Positions 24,575-32,011 of a stretch of 32,011 nucleotides of DNA are shown here, in pieces. The stretch comes from Asticcacaulis sp. Its GTDB lineage: Bacteria; Pseudomonadota; Alphaproteobacteria; Caulobacterales; Caulobacteraceae. The stretch covers positions 1 to 32,011 of the forward strand of contig NZ_JAIXSV010000333.1 in assembly GCF_027484505.1 (NCBI RefSeq). The letters run 5' to 3'. Numbering within the stretch: position 1 is the first letter of the stretch; each line of letters begins with the position of its first letter. The notes beneath the pieces were generated by a model. It was not told where the DNA came from. It saw only the letters and a list, made by a program, of their open reading frames with translations, and ran no database searches. The translations under genes were made by a program, and so were the position numbers.

Positions 24575-26641
24575 ATGCGTCCGGAAATTTTGTTCCCCTA
24601 TTACACGTCTTTGACCGGCCTGAAAGGGGTCGGGCCGAAAATTGCGCCGCATCTGATCCGCCATGTCGGGCCCTATGTGCGTGACCTGCTGTTTACCCTG
24701 CCCAGCCAGTTGATTTTTCGACCCGTCAGTCGCATCGCCGAAGCGCGCGTCGGGCAGGTTCAGACCCTATGTGTGACCATCGGTAGCTATCAGAAAAGCG
24801 CCGGCAAGGGGCCGCAGCGCATCACCGTCTTTGACGATAGCGGCCAGATGCAACTGACCTATTTCCACCCGATCCGTGGCTTTGAGCAGCAACACCCGGT
24901 CGGGGAAACCCGTTGGATTAGCGGCAAGGTCGAAAGTTTCGGTTCGTCGCTTCAGATGAACCATCCGGACTATCTGGTGCCGCTGGACAAACAGGACACC
25001 ATCCCCCTGTTTGAAACCGTCTACCCGGCTACGGCAGCCGTTTCGCCGCGTCTGATGCGGCGGTTTATCGAAGCGGCCCTGCACAGGGTGCCCGACCTGC
25101 CGGAGTGGCTGGATAATGAGACGCTGGGGCGACTAAAAATTTCCGGTTTTTCGGATTCGTTGCGCGCCGCCCACGCGCCTGTGAGTGAAGCCGATCTGCT
25201 GCCCGATGCCCCGGCGCGTAAACGGCTGGCCTATGATGAAGCGCTGGCCCATCAACTGGCCATGAAGGCGCGCAAGCAGCACCGTCAGGCGACCCCGGCC
25301 CTGATCATCGACCGACACCTCTGGGCCGATAAGGCGCTGTCCACCCTGCCCTTCGCCCTCACGGGGGCGCAGACGCGCGCCCTGAGCGATATTCGCGGTG
25401 ACCTGCGTTCCGGCGAACGCATGAATCGCCTGATTCAGGGTGATGTCGGGTCGGGCAAGACCCTGGTGGCGCTTATGGCCATGATCGACGTCGCCGAAGC
25501 CGGGCATCAGAGCGTCATGATGGCGCCGACCGAGATTCTGGCGCGCCAGCATTACGAGAAATCACTGCCTATTCTGAGCGATAGAGGCATTTCTGCCGTG
25601 CTGATGACCGGGCGCGACAAGGGTAAGGAGCGCGAAGCCAAGCGCGCCCCTGTGGCGTCGGGCGACACCACGATGGTCTTCGGCACCCATGCGGTGTTTC
25701 AGGAAGGCGTGGATTTCAAAAGCCTGCAATTTTGCGTTATCGACGAACAACATCGCTTCGGCGTGGGGCAGCGGCAACGCCTCTTCCTGAAAGGCGAAAG
25801 CGTCCACTATCTCTCTATGTCGGCGACGCCCATTCCGCGCACACTGGCGCTCACCCAATATGGCGAGTCTGACCTCAGCGTGCTCGATGAAAAGCCCGCC
25901 GGTCGGCAACCTATCCATACAGCCGTCATCCCGCGTGCGCGTTTGTCGGAGGTATTCGACCGGCTGAAATCGGCCATAGCGGCGGGTTCACAGGCCTACT
26001 GGATCTGCCCCTTGGTCGAAGAAAGCGCCGAATCTGACCTGATCGCGGTCGAAGCCCGTCACGAGTCTCTTCAGGAGGCGCTGGGGCGTGAAGTCGGCTT
26101 GGTGCACGGACGAATGCCATCGGCCGAAAAGGAAGACGTGGTGGCGCGCTTTGCTTCCGGTGAACTGCCGCTGCTATGCGCAACGACCGTGGTCGAAGTC
26201 GGCATCGACGTGCCCAATGCCTCGATCATCATTATCGAACAGGCCGAACGCTTCGGTCTGGCGCAATTGCATCAGCTACGCGGCCGCGTCGGGCGGGGTT
26301 CGGCCAAAAGCGCCTGCATCCTGCTCTATGACATGCCGCTGGGACAGGCGGCCAAGGCGCGGCTGGAACTGCTTCGCACGACGGAAGACGGGTTTGAGAT
26401 CGCCGAAATGGACTGGAAACTGCGCGGTGAAGGCGATTTGCTGGGTGCGCGGCAGTCAGGTTTCCCCGCCTATCGCTTTGTCGATCCGGTGGCGCACGCC
26501 GACCTGATCGCCACGGCGTCGCGGGAGGCGCAGTATATTCTTCAGCACGAAGCGCAATTCCCACCCCAGCGTCGGCAGGCTCTGGAAGCCCTGCGCCACC
26601 TGTTCGACTGGCGACCCGATGCGGCGGATAAGGTGGATTAA
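24575..26641 (+). CDS. recG: ATP-dependent DNA helicase RecG
   Basis: RecG remodels stalled replication forks and Holliday junctions. From the ATG at 24575 the product is 688 residues, the usual length, beginning MRPEILFPYYTSLTGLKGVG. The wedge domain is in the first 150 residues, Walker A GDVGSGKT near 289-296, DEQHRFG near 389, MSATPIPRT, and the RGRVGRG motif. Longer open frame upstream overlaps sdhE and is not likely translated. Its last codon overlaps the stop codon of the convergent DUF3089 gene. Confidence 0.97.
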   Translation: MRPEILFPYYTSLTGLKGVGPKIAPHLIRHVGPYVRDLLFTLPSQLIFRPVSRIAEARVGQVQTLCVTIGSYQKSAGKGPQRITVFDDSGQMQLTYFHPIRGFEQQHPVGETRWISGKVESFGSSLQMNHPDYLVPLDKQDTIPLFETVYPATAAVSPRLMRRFIEAALHRVPDLPEWLDNETLGRLKISGFSDSLRAAHAPVSEADLLPDAPARKRLAYDEALAHQLAMKARKQHRQATPALIIDRHLWADKALSTLPFALTGAQTRALSDIRGDLRSGERMNRLIQGDVGSGKTLVALMAMIDVAEAGHQSVMMAPTEILARQHYEKSLPILSDRGISAVLMTGRDKGKEREAKRAPVASGDTTMVFGTHAVFQEGVDFKSLQFCVIDEQHRFGVGQRQRLFLKGESVHYLSMSATPIPRTLALTQYGESDLSVLDEKPAGRQPIHTAVIPRARLSEVFDRLKSAIAAGSQAYWICPLVEESAESDLIAVEARHESLQEALGREVGLVHGRMPSAEKEDVVARFASGELPLLCATTVVEVGIDVPNASIIIIEQAERFGLAQLHQLRGRVGRGSAKSACILLYDMPLGQAAKARLELLRTTEDGFEIAEMDWKLRGEGDLLGARQSGFPAYRFVDPVAHADLIATASREAQYILQHEAQFPPQRRQALEALRHLFDWRPDAADKVD

Positions 26642-27783
26642 TCCCGGCGTGCCCCGCGCCAGGCCAACCAGCGCGCTTGCGAATCCGCTTGAAGATCAGC
26701 ATAAAACAGATTGTACGGACGTACTTTTTTACTATCCGCCCACGAACCGTCAACGTCAAAGGACGGACCCGACGGCCGCGACACATAGAGGATATCACCG
26801 CGGCAACGCGCGCTGACCTTGCGCGGCATCAGGGCCGGTGTCGTCCCCCATTCCAGTCCCGTCGCATTGGCTGCACCCAGACTGTGGCGCGCCTCGATCT
26901 CCTTGTCCGTCACCCCGCCCGTCAGTGGATTGACGCACAGGGCCTTGCCATCCAGCGGCTCCATAATGCTGGTCGGGCTCCAGTCCATGGCGCGGCGCTG
27001 CGCCTGCAAGGCGCGGTCAGGACGGCCATTATCGACGCTCAGATAGGCGACGGCGCAGCCATATTGGATGCGCTGCTGACAGGCCGGGATCGCTTGCCCC
27101 GGTTGAAAATCGTTGGCAGGCGTCAGGGCTTCGAGAAAATAGACGGCGACCAGCGCCGACTTTAGCGCCTCATCGCTCAAAATCCGCTCTTTCAGCAGCC
27201 TCTGCCCCAGAAACGCCCCCTGCTCCAGGCCCACAATGATAAAGCCGCTGCCATTACGGCGCTGGGCCAGAAAGGCCTCAAAGGCGGCCTCAATATCCCC
27301 ATAGGCAAATTGCCGCGCCTCACGCGCGTCTTCGCGTTGTGTCAACTGGCTGTAGAGGCTGGCCTGACGATAGCGCGGCGCATAGACATAGCCGACCGCA
27401 TTGAACGGTCCGGCATAGTTGGGCAGTTGATTGCGTATCACCTCGGCACTGGCCGTGGGATCATCAATCGGTCCCACCCAGTCTTTACCGCCATTGAAGG
27501 TCGTGCCGTGGATAAAGAAGACATCGACTTTCTGAGGATTACGGTTGCGACGCACCTCAAACCCGTCGAGCGCCGGACTAAGGTACCATCCGTCCACTTT
27601 GCGATAATCGGGAGCCGCCGGCGGCGCGTAGGTCTGAAACGGCACCTTGGGATCGAGATTGTGACGCATGATGTCATCACCCCACAGCGTCCCGACCATG
27701 ACCACAAACAGCCCTCCCAGCAGGGAGAAGCCGGCGATCAGCAGGCGTCGATGGGTAAGGGGGAGCTTGGGCTTATCGGACAT
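26638..27783 (-). CDS. DUF3089 alpha/beta-hydrolase-like membrane-anchored protein
   Basis: The product is 381 residues from the ATG at 27783, with one N-terminal membrane segment (about 12-34) and a periplasmic domain. It matches the DUF3089 family, alpha/beta-hydrolase-fold proteins: DVFFIHGTTFNGG, VYAPRYRQA and FIIVGLEQGAFLGQRLL. The nucleophile elbow reads G-L-E-Q-G at 185-189, where active relatives carry GHSQG, so the serine is Glu187 and normal catalysis is doubtful. The start is not settled: ATGs at 27819 and 27816 or an upstream frame to 27843 would add up to 20 residues. It follows the acyltransferase on the same strand after 92 bases. Confidence 0.8.
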   Translation of the reverse strand: MSDKPKLPLTHRRLLIAGFSLLGGLFVVMVGTLWGDDIMRHNLDPKVPFQTYAPPAAPDYRKVDGWYLSPALDGFEVRRNRNPQKVDVFFIHGTTFNGGKDWVGPIDDPTASAEVIRNQLPNYAGPFNAVGYVYAPRYRQASLYSQLTQREDAREARQFAYGDIEAAFEAFLAQRRNGSGFIIVGLEQGAFLGQRLLKERILSDEALKSALVAVYFLEALTPANDFQPGQAIPACQQRIQYGCAVAYLSVDNGRPDRALQAQRRAMDWSPTSIMEPLDGKALCVNPLTGGVTDKEIEARHSLGAANATGLEWGTTPALMPRKVSARCRGDILYVSRPSGPSFDVDGSWADSKKVRPYNLFYADLQADSQARWLAWRGARRD

Positions 27784-27875
27784 GCAGCAGGTGACGTGGT
27801 TCCTTAAGGGGGACATCATGATACCGAGCGCCGTCTCAGGCAAGCACTGTGCGCTTCACATATTATGAGCCCACG

Positions 27876-28802
27876 TTAAGGGGCTTTGGGCGTGCCCGGT
27901 TTATAAGCGTCATTGGGCCAACGCTTATGCACCCAGAACCATTCTTCCGGCCGCGCGCGCACCACCTCTTCGATAAAGGCCGAAACCTTGGCCACGGTGG
28001 TGTCGATGTCGGCGGCCTTATGACCGGTATCATCCACTTCAATCGGTTCATGGACGATCACCCGGAAGCGCGCCTTGTGCAGGCGCTCGACCGTCATGGG
28101 CTGCAAGACCGTGCCGAAGCGCATAGCCAAGCGCGTCGGACCGGGCGCCGTATCGACGCTGCGCCCGAAAAAGGGCGTGGCAACACCGCGGTTGAACTTC
28201 TGATCGTTCATCAGGGCGACCGACTCACCCTTACCCATAGCGATCAGTAATTCCTTGGCCCCATCGCCGCCCTTCGGCGCGAACAGGCGCACGCCATAAC
28301 GCATCCGTCCGGCCTTGATGCGTTCATCCACATAAGGGTTATTGGCGGCGCGATAGGTCATCTGACACTCGACCCCGGCATCGACGATGGTCGAGGGCAT
28401 AATCTCCCAGTTGGCAAAGTGCCCGGAGATGAAGACCACAGGGGTTTGGCTCTCGGCTATGGCCTTGAGGCGCTCCATATTGACCACCTCAACGCGCCCA
28501 TTGGCGATGCGGATTCGGTCCATAATGGCGAATTCCGCGAAAGTCCGCCCCAGATTGTCCCACTGGGCGCGAGCGACGTTCGCCTTCCACGACTCATCCT
28601 TGTCCGGAAAGGCAAGGTCGAGGTTCTGACGCACCAGTTTCTGGGTCGGGGTAACGGGACCAATGGTCTTGAGCAGCCACGCCCCCATGTCCGAGGCTGT
28701 ATCGACCGGCAGGGCGCGCACGATCCCGACAAACAGGTCGTACATCAGCGCTTCGAAGCGCCAGGCCATATCTTGCCAGAAGGAGGGTTTCGCGGAAGAC
28801 AT
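27876..28802 (-). CDS. LpxL/HtrB-type lipid A acyltransferase
   Basis: The enzyme family adds a secondary fatty acyl chain to lipid A in the inner membrane. The 308-residue product has the H-x4-E catalytic motif HFANWE (His128, Glu133) after VVFISG. It also has NNPYVDERI, LFAPKGGDGAKEL and FFGRSVDTAPGP, typical of the family. It is the usual length. It starts 13 bases after the GT2 stop, so both are probably one transcript for lipopolysaccharide assembly. Which acyl chain and position it serves cannot be read here. Confidence 0.9.
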   Translation of the reverse strand: MSSAKPSFWQDMAWRFEALMYDLFVGIVRALPVDTASDMGAWLLKTIGPVTPTQKLVRQNLDLAFPDKDESWKANVARAQWDNLGRTFAEFAIMDRIRIANGRVEVVNMERLKAIAESQTPVVFISGHFANWEIMPSTIVDAGVECQMTYRAANNPYVDERIKAGRMRYGVRLFAPKGGDGAKELLIAMGKGESVALMNDQKFNRGVATPFFGRSVDTAPGPTRLAMRFGTVLQPMTVERLHKARFRVIVHEPIEVDDTGHKAADIDTTVAKVSAFIEEVVRARPEEWFWVHKRWPNDAYKPGTPKAP

Positions 28803-28815
28803 GTAATCCGATGCC

Positions 28816-29589
28816 TTAAGATTTTGCTTTAAGCTCTTTTTGAGCCTTGAGAATTTTTAACAGGCGTTTCACGCGGGCTTCGGCCGCCAGATGGCTCGAT
28901 AGAACCCCATCCCAGCCGCCGGTGAAGTGGCAACGGAACAGAAAATAGCGCGTGAACACGAATGGATATTCGAACGGCAGACGCGCCCAAATCGCCCAGG
29001 CGGGCTTTTTCAACGCTTTGGCCTGAAGATTGGTGTAGGAGTCGAGCTTCTGGCGAATATGCGCATAGGAGCGCGCCGAAAAGTGCGTCGCCGACCCTCG
29101 TAGCTGCCCTACCGGCTCGTCCCTGGTGTCCACCGTGTCATGCACCAGCGAGTCGCGGAACCGTACCTTGCGCCGGTCATAGAGCCGCACATAGTTGTGA
29201 TAGTCGGCCCACAGGCGCGGCTTATCCTTACCCGGATAGACATTGCGCAGCTTGAAGCGATAGGCCGGCAGGTCAGGGCTGCGCGCCATCAGGGCCTTGA
29301 TTTCCTGATATAACTGCGGCGTCACCACCTCATCGGCGTCCAGATTGAGTATCCAGTCGTGGCTGGCGCAGTCTTCGGAAAAGCGCTTTTGCGGCCCGTA
29401 CCCCACCCAGTCATTATGAAAGACCTTTGCCCCCATCTGACGCGCCATATCAGGCGTTCCGTCCGTGGAGCCGGAATCAACCACCACCACCTCATCAACC
29501 AGCCCTTCAATCGCCCGCAGGCAATTGGCGAGACGATCGGCTTCATTCTTGGTGATAATACACGCGCTCAGTTTCGGCGGTGGGGACAT
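28816..29589 (-). CDS. Family 2 glycosyltransferase, LPS-core type
   Basis: The 257-residue product is a GT-A fold inverting glycosyltransferase. Nucleotide-sugar binding begins at LSACIITKNEADRL; VVVDSGSTDGT follows, with LDADE at 83-87 carrying the DxD metal motif. The C-terminal half (LWADYHNYVRLYDR, SLVHDTV, hydrophobic RLPFEYPFVFTRYF) is as in the LpsE/WaaE group that adds a glucose to the lipopolysaccharide core. No signal peptide is seen. It heads the three-gene minus-strand group and its upstream region carries the palindromes at 29606-29770. Confidence 0.88.
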   Translation of the reverse strand: MSPPPKLSACIITKNEADRLANCLRAIEGLVDEVVVVDSGSTDGTPDMARQMGAKVFHNDWVGYGPQKRFSEDCASHDWILNLDADEVVTPQLYQEIKALMARSPDLPAYRFKLRNVYPGKDKPRLWADYHNYVRLYDRRKVRFRDSLVHDTVDTRDEPVGQLRGSATHFSARSYAHIRQKLDSYTNLQAKALKKPAWAIWARLPFEYPFVFTRYFLFRCHFTGGWDGVLSSHLAAEARVKRLLKILKAQKELKAKS

Positions 29590-29605
29590 AAAGGAACTCT
29601 GGGTG

Positions 29606-29682
29606 CTAGTATCGTGAATTTGAAGTTCGCTTCATTTTTCATATCGAGAACCGTGCGAACTTCAAATTCAAAACGATACTAG
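29606..29682. repeat. Long palindrome E1, short arm first
   Basis: Left arm 29606-29630 starts CTAGTATCGT and continues GAATTTGAAGTTCGC. The right arm 29655-29682 is its complement with three extra A between the two blocks. The stem is 25 pairs and the loop 24 bases with CATATCG. It lies between the divergent GT2 and photolyase genes. Confidence 0.8.
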
Positions 29683-29698
29683 ATACAATAAGTTGCTT

Positions 29699-29770
29699 GT
29701 GTCCTGTTGAATCTGAAATTCGCCAGAGGGCGATATCAAGCGCATGCGAATTTCAGATTCAGGACACTAG
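29699..29770. repeat. Long palindrome E2, inverted relative of E1
   Basis: Left arm 29699-29723 and right arm 29746-29770 pair over about 22 bases; the right end is again CTAG. The right arm, complemented, agrees with the E1 left arm at 21 of 25 positions. The extra three bases sit in the left arm, so E2 is turned around relative to E1. The loop (22 bases) holds GATATC. Confidence 0.8.
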
Positions 29771-29872
29771 ATCATTCTGGCTTAGTCGCCTCCCCCGATC
29801 CGGTCAATAGTCATCGGATTGATCGAACCCGCCCGGCCGGACGTAAACCCGGTTTTAAACAGGCCCCAATTG

Positions 29873-31327
29873 ATGACCCAAACGACGATCCTGTGGTTTC
29901 GATCCGATCTGCGACTGCAAGATCATGAAGGCGTGGAAGCCGCGCTAAACGCCAACGGCTGCGTGATACCCGTCTATGTTTATGATGAGCATCTGGCGCA
30001 GCGGCCTTTGGGGGCAGCCTCGAAATGGTGGCTGGATCGCTCTTTGCGGTCGCTGGATCAGAGTTTGCAGGCGCGCGGATCGCGGCTGATCGTCCTCAAA
30101 GGGCCGGCCATGGCGCAGTTGAAGCGTTTGGTCGGGCAGGTATCCGCGACGCGACTGATCGCCTCACGCACCTTCGAGCCGAAAATCGACGCCTTCGATG
30201 CCCAACTGAGCAGGGCGTTGGGCATCCCGGTCGATATTTTCAACACGCATCTGCTGTCCGATCCGACGCAGATTCGCACGGGCGACGGCAATCCGTACAA
30301 GGTCTTCACCCCCTTTTACCGCGCTCTGCTGGCGCACGGAGCAGCCAAGGGTCAAGCGCGAAAACCGGTCGCGACCTATTGGCCCGCCCCCACAGACTGG
30401 CCGCAGAGCGTGGACATAGACGCGTTGGGGCTCAAACCCACCCTGACGCCATCGGGGCACGACTGGTCAGCGGGCTTTGACCTGTGGACGCCGGGCGAAG
30501 ACGGCGCGCATCAGCGGCTCTCGGCTTTTCTGCGATCGGGCCTGAAAGGCTATGCACCGGATCGCGACCGGCCCGATCTCGACATCACCTCGCGCCTGTC
30601 GCCGCATCTGCGCTTTGGCGAAATCAGCCCGCACCGCGTTCTGCATGAAGCCGAAGCGCACGCCGCAGCTCATCCGACTCTGCACGAAGATCTGGAAAAA
30701 TTCAGGGCCGAACTGGCCTGGCGCGATTTCAGCTACAACATCCTTCAACTCCAGCCGGAACTGGACGGCGTCAATTTCAAAAGCGCCTTCGACGCCATGC
30801 CATGGCGCGACGATTCGGCCGGCTTGCGCGCATGGCAACGCGGTGAGACGGGCTATAGTCTGGTCGATGCCGGTATGCGTCAGCTCTGGCGCACGGGTTT
30901 CATGCACAACCGCGTGCGCATGGTCTGCGCCTCGTTCCTATCGAAGCACCTTCTGATCGACTGGAGGCTGGGGGAACAGTGGTTCTGGGACACGCTGGTC
31001 GATGCCGACCCGGCCAGCAATACGGCAAGCTGGCAATGGGTGGCCGGCTCCGGAGCCGATGCCGCCCCCTATTTCCGCATCTTCAACCCCTTGACTCAGG
31101 CCGAGAAATTCGACCCGAAAGGGGCCTATCGACGGCGCTTTGTTTCCGGTTTTACGGAAAACATGACGGGTGCTACGTCCGTTCATCACCAAAAATTTGA
31201 ACGCGACCTGTTTGATTTCGCGGGCGTTTCAGCCTCTAACTCAGGGGGTGCGCCGCGCCTGATCGTCGATCACGCTGTGGCGCGTCAGCGGGCGCTCGAT
31301 GCCTATGCGCAGATGAAAGAGGACTAA
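29873..31327 (+). CDS. phrB: Deoxyribodipyrimidine photolyase (CPD class I/cryptochrome family)
   Basis: The enzyme repairs UV-made cyclobutane pyrimidine dimers with blue light. The 484-residue product has the N-terminal antenna domain (TTILWFRSDLRLQDHEGV) and the FAD-binding domain with LRFGEISPHRV and GETGYSLVDAGMRQLWRTGFMHNRVRM (about 323-350). It ends with DADPASNTASWQWVAGSGADAAPYFRIFNP (about 376-405), which are the conserved catalytic and FAD-contact segments of class I enzymes. The start ATG at 29873 is preferred over an upstream TTG because the antenna domain begins right after it. A cryptochrome-like regulatory role cannot be excluded. It is followed after three bases by the sulfurtransferase gene. 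Confidence 0.93.
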   Translation: MTQTTILWFRSDLRLQDHEGVEAALNANGCVIPVYVYDEHLAQRPLGAASKWWLDRSLRSLDQSLQARGSRLIVLKGPAMAQLKRLVGQVSATRLIASRTFEPKIDAFDAQLSRALGIPVDIFNTHLLSDPTQIRTGDGNPYKVFTPFYRALLAHGAAKGQARKPVATYWPAPTDWPQSVDIDALGLKPTLTPSGHDWSAGFDLWTPGEDGAHQRLSAFLRSGLKGYAPDRDRPDLDITSRLSPHLRFGEISPHRVLHEAEAHAAAHPTLHEDLEKFRAELAWRDFSYNILQLQPELDGVNFKSAFDAMPWRDDSAGLRAWQRGETGYSLVDAGMRQLWRTGFMHNRVRMVCASFLSKHLLIDWRLGEQWFWDTLVDADPASNTASWQWVAGSGADAAPYFRIFNPLTQAEKFDPKGAYRRRFVSGFTENMTGATSVHHQKFERDLFDFAGVSASNSGGAPRLIVDHAVARQRALDAYAQMKED

Positions 31328-31330
31328 GCC

Positions 31331-32011
31331 ATGCCTGCCCAGATAGAGGCCGATGCCCTGAAACCCCTGCTCGATGCCGGGTCGGTCAAACTCATCGACG
31401 GCAGTTGGGCGCTGGACGGCACGGACATGCGCGCCCTCTATGCCGAAAGCCAGATCCCGACGGCGCAATTTTTCGATATCGACGCCATCAGTGACCGCAG
31501 CAGCGGCCTGCCGCACATGGCCCCAACACCCGACGTGTTTGCGCAAGCTGTCGGTGACATGGGCGTCCGCGAAACCGACCACGTGGTGGTCTATGACCGG
31601 CAGGGCCTGTTTTCTGCGGCGCGCGTGTGGTGGACCTTCCGCCTGATGGGGCACAAAAAGGTGCAGGTGTTGAAGGGCGGCTTACCGGCGTGGATATCGG
31701 CTGGATATCCGACAGGTAGCGGCGCGGAGTGGGTCAAGGGCGTTACCTACACCCCTACCCCAAACCCCGATCTTGTTATATCTCTCAATGTGTTGCGGGC
31801 ACATCTTGGCGCATCAGATGAGATGGTGCTGGACGCCCGTCCCGCCGCGCGTTTCGATGGCACGGCGCCGGAACCGCGCGCCGGTCTGCGCGCCGGGCAC
31901 ATGCCGGGCAGCCGTAGCCTGCCTGCCACGGAACTGATCCGCGACGGCGCGCTGAAACCGGTCGGAGAACTGAAAAACATCTTGTCCGCCCTGCACGTCA
32001 CACCCAAAACG
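31331..32011 (+). CDS. sseA: Sulfurtransferase, SseA/rhodanese type (3' part outside window)
   Basis: An ATG at 31331 opens a frame with no stop up to the window edge; 227 codons are visible. The first rhodanese domain shows LIDGSWALDG, DIDAISDRSSGLPHMAP, VVVYDRQGLFSAARVWWTFRLMGH and VLKGGLPAWISAGYP, the classical pattern of 3-mercaptopyruvate sulfurtransferases. The second domain begins near MVLDARPAARFDG. The active-site cysteine loop is beyond the window, so activity cannot be judged. TAAGCCATG couples it closely to the photolyase gene. Confidence 0.93.
   Translation, partial: MPAQIEADALKPLLDAGSVKLIDGSWALDGTDMRALYAESQIPTAQFFDIDAISDRSSGLPHMAPTPDVFAQAVGDMGVRETDHVVVYDRQGLFSAARVWWTFRLMGHKKVQVLKGGLPAWISAGYPTGSGAEWVKGVTYTPTPNPDLVISLNVLRAHLGASDEMVLDARPAARFDGTAPEPRAGLRAGHMPGSRSLPATELIRDGALKPVGELKNILSALHVTPKT

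Noticed and set aside
26232-26798. 188-codon minus-strand open frame across the recG end
   Set aside because: Antisense to recG and overlapping DUF3089 in another frame; low-complexity Arg/Pro-rich product as expected from a shadow frame.
1-32011. CRISPR arrays, phage genes, transposases, toxin-antitoxin pairs, rRNA genes
   Set aside because: I looked for regularly spaced repeats and for characteristic proteins on both strands and saw none.

Overview
The window looks like chromosomal DNA of a Caulobacteraceae alphaproteobacterium, plausibly Asticcacaulis or a close relative. This is inferred from gene content and order (dusB / ntrY-ntrX-dat-hfq-hflX, a fused ispDF, sdhE-mfd divergent from recG), from a PopA-like degenerate GGDEF regulator typical of Caulobacterales, and from high-GC codon use. 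No plasmid, phage or transposase gene is visible. About 26 protein genes and one tRNA are supported. The first and last genes run off the window.

Region by region. 1-2168 (-): secreted GH35 beta-galactosidase, cut by the window start. 2245-8681 (-): nitrogen/RNA-regulation block ntrY-ntrX-dat-hfq-hflX, with the hairpin repeat pair after ntrX. 8965-9954 (-): dusB. The ntrBC pair that often lies between dusB and ntrY is not here. 10017-11162 (+): ispDF. 11163-11520: AT-rich gene-free stretch with a possible structured RNA, an RIME-like repeat and a strong terminator. 11518-15582 (-): housekeeping operon rlpA-tmk-holB-tatD-MBL hydrolase. 15756-16109 (-): small DUF1304 membrane protein. 16328-16417 (-): tRNA-Ser(UGA), with a shared palindromic terminator and a decayed inverted tRNA-like end beside it. 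16587-17930 (+): secreted GH5 mannanase-like enzyme. 17970-18584 (-): unrecognised exported protein. 18663-18917 (+): TusA-like protein. 19155-20489 (+): PopA-like c-di-GMP receptor. 20709-24509 (-): sdhE-mfd. 24575-26641 (+): recG. 26638-29589 (-): envelope group (GT2, LpxL-like acyltransferase, DUF3089 protein). 29873-32011 (+): photolyase and sulfurtransferase.

How the genes work together. ntrY/ntrX sense and respond to a nitrogen- or redox-type signal, and hfq/hflX act on RNA and ribosomes. tmk/holB serve DNA replication, while mfd, recG and the photolyase serve DNA repair. The GT2 and acyltransferase probably build lipopolysaccharide. The two secreted glycosidases suit a plant-polysaccharide degrader.

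The most unusual content is intergenic. There are two tandem, oppositely oriented long palindromes with compensatory base changes (29606-29770), a three-member RIME-like repeat family attached to gene ends, and several terminators whose stems contain the stop codon. I found no convincing new multi-gene system.
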